Source of the DNA: Mactromeris polynyma
Taxonomy: Eukaryota; Mollusca; Bivalvia; Venerida; Mactridae
Direction: 5' to 3'
Assembly: GCA_032209605.1 (NCBI GenBank)
Contig: JASFXZ010000040.1
Coordinates: forward strand, 2,914,001 to 2,978,000
Length of the DNA: 64,000 nt
Part shown: positions 45,737 to 56,649 of the stretch, piece after piece
Numbering within the stretch: the stretch's first letter is position 1
Layout: the number at the start of each line of letters is the position of its first letter
The notes under the pieces: model-generated
Told to the model about the DNA's origin: nothing
What the model saw: only the letters and a program-made list of their open reading frames with translations
Database searches by the model: none
Translations under genes and position numbers: made by a program

Positions 45737-48700
45737 ATGGAACGCTGGGTTGGACGAGTAGCTCTTGTTACCGGTGCCTCATCGGGGTTCGGGGAAGTGA
45801 TTGCGAAACGTCTGGCAGAGTATGGAATGAAAGTTGTTGGATGTGCACGTAACATTGAAAAAATACAGGTAAAGTCTACAATAGTATATCATCTAATAAT
45901 ATATACAATGATTCGCACGTACTCGATAAGAGAATTGAATAACCTACTAAATCCTGTTGTATTCAATTCTCTTATTATTGATTGTTGCTTACATGTGTGT
46001 ACTAACATAAATTACCCTATGCTATACATGTATTACCATTGAGCATTTACATGTATAGAGGTAAATACAGTTGACTGAAATAGCTGAAGTGTTTGGGTAT
46101 ACATAGTACACGCAGTGTCATAGATAACGGAGAATTTTGGTAATGTCACAGGGACCAGTTTATTACACTGGAAACTGGACCCTATGGGTTATATGTAAGC
46201 CAAAGAGACTGACTGCATGTGCTAATAGATGTACGTTTTTTTGGTATTCGTATGGGTTTAAATTGCACTTGAAACATTCGCTGTATACCTATTGTACTAT
46301 CTGAAAACACGCCATATATACACTGATTTCGGACAGGTGCAGTATGTGTTATTTTTAAAACCAACAAATCAACTAAAATTCAATGAAAACAATCAATAAA
46401 TAGATCACTCAAACGTTTTTGAATGACAGATATGCATTCCAGGAGAAGACCTCTCGTCAAATCACCAAACATATTGAAAACTTGAGAGCAATCAACGAAA
46501 AGCGAGTATACCTTCAGATCTCTCATACCTTCCACAATTTAATTATTCCAGGCTCTGTCTGAAAGTTTAAAAGATGCTAAAGGTTCGGTATTAGCCATAC
46601 AGTGCGATGTATCAAAGGATGATCAGATCCAGGCAATGTTTGAGAAAATCAAGGAGACTTATGGAGGGGTTGATGTTTGTGTCAACAATGCTGGGTTGTC
46701 CCATAATGCACCACTCCTAAGCGGAACCACGGAACAATGGAGGAATATGCTGGACGTATGAAATATATCTTTTACTGATAACTGTTTTTGTATTTATCAA
46801 CAATATGGTATAGAAAGTAATAACAAAATGTACTTTCATCAACAATCATAAGTACAGGGGACTGATGACAGCAGATATATTATCAACAATAGTTAGGGAA
46901 AGTGATGACCGAATCATGATTCGCGTACACATTAACCAATGTATAAGTATTATTTTCAATGATAATGTTCATTAAACATATCGACCGTTTGTATTCGGTT
47001 TGAAGCTAATACCGTAAGCTATTTTTTGTTTTACCATGCTCATACGCACATAAGCGTACAAACATGACCTATATGTACATACTTCCAAGAACGCTCTTAT
47101 AGTCACGTGTTTTGTATTGAGTGACACCTAAAAGTTTTAAAAGTGTGACGACTGCGCCTACTAAAACAGCAGCGTATTTTCTATCGCCATGTTACATATA
47201 TACGAGTACATGTAGATCTGAACTGAATTATTCCTTACTTGTCAAACAGTACTTTAGTATGATTGCATAAAGAAGGCCTGATATATATTTGCAATTCGAC
47301 AAATAACTTAAAATTACCAAAATGGGGCCGCCACATATATTACTCAATTTACATTTCTGTGTTTTTATTTGCCAGGTAAATGTATTAGGATTATGCGCAT
47401 GCTCAAGAGAAGCTGTCAAATCAATGAAAGAGAGGGGAGTTGATGATGGACATATTATATTAATGAGCAGGTAACTTTTCCTTTCTATTTGTTGATATTA
47501 AAATTCATTATATCCTTAACAAATTATAAATCTATCAAACCATACGGACATTTCAAGTATTTGAATGTTAAGTCACACTGTGTATAAACAGATATATGGA
47601 GGGTTTTGACTGAAGACTTTTGTCTAGTTAAGTAAAGAAGCAGCTGCGAATGTTTTCAATGATTATTGCAACTGTATTATTTGAATGTAATGCACACGTC
47701 TTTGATATATTTATATGATACATAAATATTATGCAGTGAAACCTCAATAATAAGACCTCCCTTTGGACTTTGAAAACTAGTCTTAATAATGAGGTGGTCT
47801 TAATATCGAGGTTGAATAATGAGCGAAACAGTCAAAATGAACTTCAAAGGTTTGGTCTTACTTTTGAGGTGGTCTTTAAGTGAGGTTTTATTGTATATTC
47901 ATTGAGTTGAAGCACTTTTAGCAATATGATAGTTGCATGATTGTAGGTGGATGCGTAAGCCAACGTGTCTATGTTTCCTTGCTCTAACCTATTCACCATT
48001 GTAAGATATTCACACTTCAAACATTGCATGAATCAGAATGCTTTGTTATATTAATCTCATCAATACATGTGTATATTTCTTATTTCTAGCATGTCTGGAT
48101 ACCGAATTGTTCCAAATGCGCCCCACATTCATTTCTACGCAGCAACCAAGTATGCCGTGAGAGCTATTACAGATGGTTTACGTAATGAATTAGTTGCTAT
48201 GAAAAGTCACATTAGAGTTACAGTGAGTAAAAAATCAAGCTTTAAGAAAAAAGACACTAAAAGCTACTCAAAATATATGGAGAGACCTTTTTTGTGAATA
48301 TGGCCTTACCTGGGCCACTCCTTACCTTTATGGAGATTTTGAAATATTAGCAAATATGATTGTAAGATGCATATGGGAACACAACAGTTCAGCTGAGATT
48401 TATTGGATAACTTGCGACTATAACATGTGCACACATGTAAATGGGTCTCATAATGATTTTGTGCAAACTTGTCCAGTTCAGTACTCTATATTTTACTATT
48501 GCACCCATGGTTGTTTCCATAGACACACATGACTTGTTTGGCAGCATTGTAATTTGTGATGTGCCACCTGCTTATGTTCATGCCGTGCCAATCATATAGA
48601 TCAGTTGCACTCAGTAACCTGTACGTTGAATTAGTCTGTTACTCTTGTTTTATAGTGTTAGTTGAACTCATTATTATTGATGCCTGTGTTAAGATGACTA

Positions 48701-49832
48701 TCAGTCGCTTACATATAATACAGAAGAGAGATGGAGACTTCCTTGCAGTGTAAGAGTTAGTACAATGTTTTCAGGCGGTCAGTCCTGGTACAGCAATCAC
48801 AGACTTCACCCGCAGGACATTCCCGGATGACCCAGCCAAAGTTGAGGAAGAATATAGGGGTTATGAGGTATAAACATTTTAATGATTATTTTGTAGGCAA
48901 TAAGTCCTGGGCTTGCAAAGACAGACTTCTCTCGTAGATTATTTAACGACGATCCTGATGCAGCTGAAAAGAGATATAGCGGTATGAAGGTATGAGACTT
49001 AGCAAGTACATGTAGTGCAAGAACAAACTTGTTCCATTCTGTTTTATTATGTGTGTTATAAAAAGAGTTACTCTTTGTTGAGTTTAAATGCGGATTTACC
49101 CCAAGCCCTGTGTATGACATTGTCTTATTTAGAATGGTGAACTATATGTGACCTGCAACAGGTCAAAACAAGTGCACTATACAAATTCTTCCGTATGTCT
49201 GAATGCGATTATAGGTAAAGCTATAATTTCTTAACATGTTCGTTTCATCCAAACAATGACTTCAACATGGGCATTTCGTACCCACGAAAGCATAGCAATA
49301 TATTGAAAGTAAGATAGATGAAAACAACAATTTGTATGCAGTCTGAATTCATAGGTCAAAGGAAATATACTCAAAATATGCTCACAATTTTTCAGCCTCT
49401 TACTTCTGATGACGTCACAGACAGTGTCATATATGCTCTAAGTGCACCATCGCATGTTCAGGTGAGATTTCGGAGTTGTTAACGTATGTTGGAAGGTGAA
49501 AACGCCAAATCATAAGAATATAGATTTTTTTCAATTCATTCTTTCGTAATGCATTATACCACACTTGTTATAGGTCTTCCTTATTGACACCAATTCATTT
49601 TCTGTTAGCTTTGTACACACTTTTACTAATATTTCTTATTCCGATAATGTCTGATAATACGTTGCAAAGATTTTCGAAATGTCGACTTTAAAGCATTGGG
49701 TTTTCTAACGAAACGATTTGAACAATTCCTAATATTTTGAAAATAGCATTATGTTGGAATTGATAATTACGTTTCTTTACGTATTTTCAGATACATGACG
49801 TATTAATTCGCCCTACAGAATCGTCCTATTGA
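45737..49832 (+). CDS. DHRS11: Short-chain dehydrogenase/reductase, DHRS11-like
   Basis: Predicted NADP(H)-dependent SDR of the DHRS11 type, about 254 aa (human DHRS11 is 260). Exons: 45,737-45,868; 46,552-46,755; 47,376-47,470; 48,090-48,222; then either 48,775-48,867 or 48,897-48,989; 49,396-49,461; 49,791-49,832. All borders are GT-AG and the frame is continuous with either alternative exon. Motifs: TGASSGFG cofactor turn (residues 12-19), NNAG (89-92), catalytic Ser in ILMSSMSG (about 144) and YAATK (Y160, K164), PG after beta-6 in the alternative exon, and a C-terminal IHDVLIRPTESSY. The Ser-Tyr-Lys residues are all present, so it should be active. The start is the ATG just before the first beta strand. 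Family members reduce steroid and xenobiotic carbonyls; the substrate here is unknown. The exact orthology is an inference. Confidence 0.93.
47734..47894. mobile_element. Pogo/mariner-type MITE in SDR intron 3
   Basis: The left end is CAGTGAAACCTCAATAATAA. The right end, on the other strand, is CAATAAAACCTCACTTAAAG, flanked by TA. The interior has GGTGGTCTTAAT-type repeats as in the element at 24,594, so it is probably the same family. Confidence 0.65.
48775..48867 (+). CDS. DHRS11: SDR alternative exon 5a
   Basis: Ninety-three nt coding AVSPGTAITDFTRR, then TFPDDPAKVEEEYRGYE. The acceptor is TTTTCAG and the donor GAG|GTATAA. It supplies the PG motif and the flexible substrate loop of the SDR fold. 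It is in frame with exons 4 and 6. Confidence 0.85.
48897..48989 (+). CDS. DHRS11: SDR alternative exon 5b
   Basis: Ninety-three nt coding AISPGLAKTDFSRR, then LFNDDPDAAEKRYSGMK. The acceptor is TTTTGTAG and the donor AAG|GTATGA. It has the same length and phase as 5a and is clearly a tandem duplicate of it, about half identical in protein. The gap between 5a and 5b is only 29 nt. Confidence 0.85.
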
Positions 49833-50039
49833 GGATGGACTACCGACATCACTCTCGAAATGAACTTCGTGTTTTTAACATTTGATGCTTAATCAGCAAA
49901 CGGAAATTGATTATAAAAACACAAAAGCCATGATTCTATCATTTGGAGTTACCATATCTATTTGTACTAATTTAGTGGGTATCAACTATTGACTAACATG
50001 TTCCAAAAATGAAATCTGGTATAACAAACAAATTTGATT

Positions 50040-50056
50040 CAAAAATAAAAAAAGAC
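50040..50056 (+). terminator. DHRS11: Possible SDR polyadenylation signal
   Basis: AATAAA at about 50,044, 210 nt after the stop codon. No other AATAAA appears earlier in the putative 3' UTR. Confidence 0.45.
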
Positions 50057-51094
50057 ATTTAAGACAATCGAATAATTATTATGTTAATGTTTGATGAAGA
50101 CTTTTGATTTATGTATACTACCTCTGTCCATTAACAGATATACTCGGAATAAATCGCACTTTTGCATGCATGAACTTGCGCTCACATTCCGGCTTTTTAG
50201 ATCGTAATAAACTTGAAGAAATGATACAGTTTCACTTATTATTTGATTATATTCAATTACTCAGAGGAGTACCTATGTACTGGAAAAAACACGACAGACG
50301 ATTAACGCATAGCTGTAGTCCGTGGAATTCTGCTTAGATAGATAATTAGATGCTACCTTTTTATACCCAAAATATGTGTCGCTTTAGACTACCCAGAATG
50401 CCTCGTGTCGTATTGACAAAGCATCTTATAATTAATTAGGTTAAAATATTTCTTATATATGCTAGACATTTCTCAAATATGATGTAGTTTGACTTAAGTT
50501 TAAAATATTTTTGAAGAGCATTTCACAAAGCATCTAAGAATTATTTTAGTCTTAAACAGTCATTTTTTGTCTTAAAGTGTTTGCAGGAACGACAACTCTT
50601 GATAGAGTTTTCATTTTCCTTACAGTTGTGCTTACTTCCTGAGAAATTCCCGATTTACATAGCAACGGCGTTAAATGTATTCCTTCGAAAAATATTTCCT
50701 AAACTTCTGATAAATTCCTAACTAAGATATTTCTTAAGAGGCCTTATGAATACGACTTGTAACGACTAAATATTTTCCTCTTAGCTCAGCAATTTCTTAA
50801 GGTTTACGAAATTTCTTACGAAAGTACCGCCCCTGAAATCCAAAGGGAAATACACTATATACGCATTACTGAATGAGGTCATTGGAGTTGTGTCCCTTTC
50901 AAATCTGTCGAGTTTAGTTCGTGGTGCACTTTAAAAAAATTAATTTCGCGAGCTATTCTAGTCCGAGTATATTATTATTTGTAAGTGGACTGAAAGTTAC
51001 ATAATCAGCCAGGGCCATGCAGTGACTTCTCCACCTATAAAGATGGAGGATTTTCCAGGCGGATATCTGGGTAGAACCAACGACCTTTGACATT

Positions 51095-52966
51095 GGGAAG
51101 CATTAGAGTAGATCCGTCTTACGTACGAAGCAGTAGATCCGTTTAACGTACAGTATTCCTACGCTAAAACCTCTACCATACAGTTTGACCCATACTTTGT
51201 TATTTACAAGAGTAGATCCGGCTAACGTTGTTTACTGGTTAAAGGGGGGCATATTGTATCATACAACATAAAATGTAAGAGTAGATCCGGCTTACGTACA
51301 CCCGTACTAGAGTAGATCCGTCTTACGTACAACCCACTTAAACAGAGTATAAATAGCTGGAAAGGTTGTAATATACAAGATTTAATCAGGCTTACGTTGT
51401 TTACTGGTTAGAGGGGGGCAAATTGTATAAAAAAAACATAAAATGTAAGAGTAGATCCGGCTTACGTACACACGTACTAGAGTAGATCCGTCTTACGTAC
51501 AACCCACTTAAACAGAGTATAAATAGCTGGAAATATTGTAATATACAAGAGTAGATCCGGCTTACGTTGTTTACTGGTTAGAGGGGTGCATATTGTATCA
51601 AAAACATAAAATGTAAGAGTAGATCCGGCTAACGTACACCCGTACTAGAGTAGATCCGTCTTACGTACAACCCACTTAAACAGAGTATTAATAGCTGGAA
51701 AGGTTGTAATATACAATAGTTGATCTGGCTAACGTTGTTTACTGGTTAGAGGGGTGCATATTGTATCAAAAACACAAAATGTAAGAGTAGATCCGGCTTA
51801 CGTACATCCGTACTAGAGTAGATCCGTCTTACGTACAACCCACTTAAAAAGAGTATTAATAGCTGGAAAGGCTGTTATATACAAGAGTAGATCCGGCTAA
51901 CGTTGTTTACTGGTAAGAGGGGTGCAAATTGTATAAAAAACATAAAATGTAAGAGTAGATCCGGCTTACGTACACCCGTACTATAGAAGATCCGTCTTAC
52001 GTACAACCCACTTAAACAGAGTATAACTAGCTGGAAAGGTTGTAATACACATGAGTTTATCAGGCTAACGTTGTTTAGTGGTTAGAGGGGTGCATATTGT
52101 ATCAAAAAACATAAAATGTAAGAGTAGATCCGGCTTACGTACACCCGTTCTAGAGTAGATCCGTCTTACGTACAGCCGTACTAGAGTAGATCCGTCTTAC
52201 GTGTTTTAGAGGTAAAGCGAGCACTTACAGTTAGAAAGATTGTTTATGACAAGAGTGGATCCGGCTTACGTTATGTCCAACATCCTTGTTACGTTTTGTA
52301 ATTATTGATACAGCCTCTCTTGAAATTCCGAATGCGAGAGGTCTAGTGTTCGATTCCTGGCAGCGTCATATCAAAGTCGTTAATACGGTACTGGTAAGGA
52401 GTCCGTCTTTGGTGCTCAGCATAGTAAGTTCCAGATAACACTTACTTAGTTCGGAGTTAGGATATTGTGAATGAGTAATTTCTTTGACTGAAATATTGCT
52501 CACCAGTTGGACAATAAAATCAAACACATCAAACAGTTATAGAATATGTGATGGGAGACCTGTTTGTAGTTAAAGGTCACGGTGACCTTGACCTTTGAAA
52601 TAGTGACATTAAAAAAATAACGTACACACATCCAAGTACAGTTTGAGGATCTTACGTCCAATCGTTCTCGACTTATTGAAAAAGTTTCACAGAGAAGATC
52701 GTTACTGTTCAACAGTATGGTGTAGGGTTTTTGCTGCTTGTTTTCAGAGAAAACGAAAGTAGACTGAATTACCAACAAACAATCAAATTGATAGTAAACA
52801 ATATTTATTTATGTTTGTTTAACTCATCTGTACAGAACACAAATCATATAAAATTGTATCGTATCATGGATAACCAAAAACGAAGTACTACTTTTGACCA
52901 AATAACGATGTACGTTAAACGGATCTACTCCTGCGTACGTTAAACGGATCTACTATAATGCTTCCC
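51095..52966. mobile_element. 1,872-bp TIR element filled with GTAGATCCG repeats
   Basis: The left end reads GGGAAGCATTAGAGTAGATC and the right end, on the other strand, GGGAAGCATTATAGTAGATC. The inverted match extends to about 33 bp with three differences. TTTGACATT flanks both sides (51,086-51,094; 52,967-52,975), a 9-bp target duplication. Nine bp is usual for Mutator-like elements (8 for hAT), so a non-autonomous MULE-like element is the best guess. About 22 copies of AGAGTAGATCCGGCTTACGT or the TCTTACGT variant occupy it. No transposase frame is present. Confidence 0.88.
51100..52275 (+). repeat. 168-170-bp higher-order repeat of the AGTAGATCCG motif
   Basis: The landmark GTTGTTTACTGGTT recurs at 51,227; 51,396; 51,566; 51,734; 51,902 and 52,070. 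Each unit carries three ~20-bp motifs, AGTAGATCCGGCTTACGT or AGTAGATCCGTCTTACGT, separated by ACACCCGTACTAG, CAACCCACTTAAACAG and a CATAAAATGTAAG stretch. The TACGTA core makes each motif partly palindromic. The same motif forms the element's TIRs. Confidence 0.9.
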
Positions 52967-53365
52967 TTTGACATTACCTAAAACCAATTTTGATACTCAA
53001 CGAACATGGGTACAATGACTGTCTAAAACGACCTTTCCCTCTACAAAATGTTAGGAACGTCAACTCAAGTTTGTGACCCTCAACGAGCGTTGATATTCGT
53101 AGGATACATTAACCATGTATAACGAATCGGTCGTTTGAGAGACAACTGTTGTAAATTCGTTGTATGCGTTGTATGTTCGATCAAAATCATGTGAATATAA
53201 GCATACAGTAACCAATATACAATATACTTATTGTTACCTAATATGGTATGTATCTTTATTCAACTGGCAACGTTATCAACAAGCCGTGTCGGCTGCAGTG
53301 TTTACATGTTTGAATTAATGGTGATCGAAACATCGAAGGAATAATGTCTTCGCTCAACATAAGTA

Positions 53366-54235
53366 TTTGAAACTGTTTACGTGTAATTGTTTGCTATTAC
53401 AGCTTAACATGAACGACTGTGTACACAAAGTAGGAAAACTACAATGTTATGTGAATGTATATGGAACAATTTATCACCGGAAAACATTATTAAGAGTACA
53501 ACATGAACGTCACAAAGTTCAAGTATACTGCTTAACTGTATTTATATCACGTGAGCTTGGTGTGACATTTGATAATCACTTCATGAATCACGTGAACACC
53601 TCAGCTGTTCTACGTACGTTTAAGGCGATATATACCCTAGAAAATAGTCATATTTACTTTTTAGCAATACATGTATTTTTGAAACAACATTTTATAGTAA
53701 GGTGAAATGTGCACTGTGTTATCGTTATACCGTTCTTCAACTAATACTGCTAAAATTTTGTAAAAATGTTGAAAAATAATGAAGTTATTAGAACTTTTGG
53801 TAATGTCAACTTGTACATGTTGGTCCGGTAAATCAGGCTAATTGCACAAGCGTTAATTTTGTAAAAGAAACACGTGTATACAAAGATGATAATCAAATCT
53901 ACCTCATGCTATCAAGATTTAAAAAAACCCATAAAACTAAGTTTTTATTCCAAAATATATTTTATTGATATAATTTTGAAAAATAAACCAATAGCATAAG
54001 CTAGTATACTTTCTCTCCTTTCCAAAGTTTTGATATTAAAAAATACTTCACAGAATTTTGTGTGCATTTACCAGAATGTAAAAAGTCATTAAAAGTCATT
54101 CTTCATGTACAATTTTACTATTCATTGTATAGAGTTAATCCATAAATGTGTTTATTGATAAACTTGTCAAAAGACATGGCGACTTAACCACCTTAATCTG
54201 GATTAGTCAGTCGTCACCAACCAATACGCCGGGAA
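53366..54235. other. Non-coding interval
   Basis: A 112-codon frame (53,367-53,705) has no recognisable domain and no neighbouring exons. Otherwise AT-rich and featureless. Confidence 0.4.
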
Positions 54236-54401
54236 CCAGGGGTGCGTTTCATCAAAAAGCGATTTTTGCCGCTAAGATCGTTTTTCGCACCTAGGTGCGT
54301 TTCAACATTTTTTCGCTCCTAGCACTTAGGAACGATATCGCACCTGCCTCTAGGAGCGGTCATGAGCACTCCTAAGTGCGAAACGCTTTGCATTTCGGGA
54401 A

Positions 54402-54600
54402 GATGGCAGCTTTAGCTTACGCGCTAAAAGAACGCCAGCAAATTCGACGAGAGAGTGTTTTCAGGGATAGACAAAATCCTCTTGTACCCTGAACGACACT
54501 GATATCATTACTAGATATCGGTTTCCACGGCACGTTATCCTTCATATCGGAAGAAATTCACTTCCAACATTATAAGGTGGTCATGTCATTCCGGCCCAAA
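54402..54600 (+). pseudogene. Harbinger transposase N-terminal fragment, frameshifted
   Basis: Starts MAALAYALKERQQIRRESVF then RDRQNPL, followed after a frame change by NDTDIITRYRFPRHVILHI. This is the conserved leader of Harbinger DDE nucleases (arginine-rich, VFRDR, then the DDxxIxxRYRF block). The catalytic DDE residues lie further along and are missing. It is not functional. Confidence 0.75.
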
Positions 54601-55175
54601 TTCAGGTTTACATCATTTTTTATATATATTATCCGCTTATTTTGTTTACCTACGTCTCTCTTCCGTATGAAACGACATGCCGCTAAAAGAAGTAAACATT
54701 TGGTGGTATGCAACCCAGTCAAGGGGAAGTACTCTGATAAACATCTTTAACAATTCATGAACGGCGTTCGAAAAATGAAATCAAATTTTCACCGAATTGT
54801 AGCCTATTCCGGATTAACTAAGGAATTGTGAATGCTTGTCGGTTACGTACCTTAGTGTCTGTCTAGGACGACAACGCATGCAACTCTGTATATCATGGAT
54901 AAATTGTACGGACTTAGACAAACATGATTTCGGACACTGGATTTCGGACATGTTTCAATTTTCATCATTGCAATACTAGTTTATTGGAAAAGACTAGTAT
55001 TAAACAAGATAAACATACTTAAAAATATATGCGTTCTAATATGTCAACTGCTATTTTGATAGGCATAACTGTTATCAGTAGTTATTTAGCTTGCCATTTG
55101 TATACATTTACAACTTATACATTTGAGTGAATGTAAAGCGACTCATTATGGTGCAACTATATAATGCCAATTAAA

Positions 55176-55372
55176 GATTAAATCATATGTACCCCCTCTT
55201 CACCTGTGGTTAGAAAACACTGGGAAGGAAGCTCGCCACCTCTAGTCCATCTCTGTTCCATCTTTCTGGTGTCTTCTTTCTTTTTAGTGGCGCTCGTCAG
55301 TGTCTGCCACTTCTTTCGCGCGTCCTTCCCAGACCGCTGCCCTCCAACACTCACTGCACTCACCCTGTAAAT
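55176..55372 (-). pseudogene. Myb/SANT-like Harbinger accessory protein, single exon
   Basis: The minus strand encodes VSAVSVGGQRSGKDARKKWQ then TLTSATKKKEDTRKMEQRW, and ends GVHMI before a stop. This is the trihelix of the Myb/SANT-like protein that partners Harbinger transposases. An acceptor-like TTTACAG at 55,373-55,379 (minus strand) precedes it. No upstream exon is found. Confidence 0.65.
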
Positions 55373-55379
55373 TTATGAT

Positions 55380-56649
55380 GAAATGAACATCACATGACTA
55401 TACATCCACGATATAGTACACTACAAGGTAATTTATACGTCTTTATTCTGCTGTATATATATACCAGTAACGATACAAATTTACCACAATTACTTTTGTT
55501 TAACATGCAAGCCCCCTCCGCCTAACCTCCATTCGCCAAGACGACTTTTGCTAAAATTGAATTAGGATAACAGATGGGTCAACTGTTTAAAACAACCAAG
55601 ATATGTTCAATGTTTGATATGTTTATGATTGGCCTCATAGGATTAACATCACGTATAGCTACTATGATTTTATAGCGCTGTCAAAACGGCGAGGATAGTT
55701 GTAGTATTTTTGGACTCACACTTTTCGGGTAATGTGTAGAGTCTAGCGACTTTCATGAAATGCTTAATTATTTTCTTTGAGCATCAAGTGAGCATAGAGT
55801 TACCACTTATCAATGATTCCGATTCATAAGTGAGTTTATTAATTTTCGCTTTAAGTAGCCTTTTCAAGAAAAAAACCCCAACCCATTCATGCAATAATTT
55901 TAAACTAATTTTATAAACATTTATTTCTACAACAATAAAACTGATCAAGGTGTATCAGATTGGAGACCTTTCACTGAGTTTCAGAATTCTTATTCTTCAC
56001 CGGCATGATGCAAAAAAAGGACAACTTCAAAATAAACATAATTAAATCCATGAGCAGTACAATAGGACAATGTAAACATACTGTGCGTACTGGACTGTAA
56101 TACCGTTGCAGTACAGCGAGAACAAACAAATGTTTTACAGCTACATACAACCCGAGGATATACATGTACGACTAAAGATTGTTAGATCAAGAGAAGTTTA
56201 TATTTGATCATAGTATATACTCCGGTGCATTGTATCATTTGTGTTATCTAGTACTTAAAGCTATATGATATAGTAATTTATGCGAAATTGAAAATCTAAC
56301 AAACCAAAGAATGAGATCGTTGATATCCTTTACACGAACGTATTACATGTGTATATGAATACATATACATGTACGTCTGAATACACACCTATGTACATTA
56401 AACGTGTTGTGTGTTTCTATGGCGATTTCTACTTCGAGGAGATGAATACAACACGATTATTTATTCTGAAGTACATTCACATGAATTTCATTTGTTTATT
56501 ACAATTATGCTTCCGGTACAAAGCCTTTGGTTGATTTGTTCTAAATATAGCAATGAACACGTATTACACATTCATGCAGTTTCGTTATTGTAGTTAACAT
56601 GTTTAAGAAAATTTATGCGGTAATGTAGTTGATGTATTCTATTTAGAAA
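55380..56649. other. Intergenic region upstream of the SLC19 gene
   Basis: No gene supported. Short frames near 56,349-56,593 are AT-rich by-products. The SLC19 promoter should be here, but no distinctive motif is seen. Confidence 0.4.

Larger units (their letters stand above)
50580..53365 (+). repeat. Duplicated segment, occupied copy
   Basis: The outer parts (50,580-51,090 and 52,976-53,365) align in the same order with 62,540-63,395. Shared words are GAGAAATTCCCGATTTACAT, AATTTCTTAAGGTTTACG, TAATCAGCCAGGG, ATCTGGGTAGAACCAACGAC and CCTCTACAAAA. The middle 1,872 bp are absent from the other copy. No gene lies within; the duplicated unit is about 0.9 kb. Confidence 0.85.
54236..55372. mobile_element. 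PIF/Harbinger transposon relic
   Basis: It opens with GGGGTGCGTTTCATCAAAAA, like a Harbinger TIR (opposite end not found). It contains pieces of both proteins of this superfamily: a transposase N-terminus on the plus strand and a Myb/SANT-like exon on the minus strand. Convergent arrangement of the two genes is normal for Harbinger. Confidence 0.65.

Noticed and set aside
45869..46042. Extension of the first SDR exon to a 101-aa protein
   Set aside because: The open frame continues past a strong CAG|GTAAAG donor into AT-rich intron. The protein continues properly in the next exon.
53367..53705. 112-codon plus-strand frame after the duplicated segment
   Set aside because: No recognisable domain. 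The segment's other copy near 63,395 does not preserve it.
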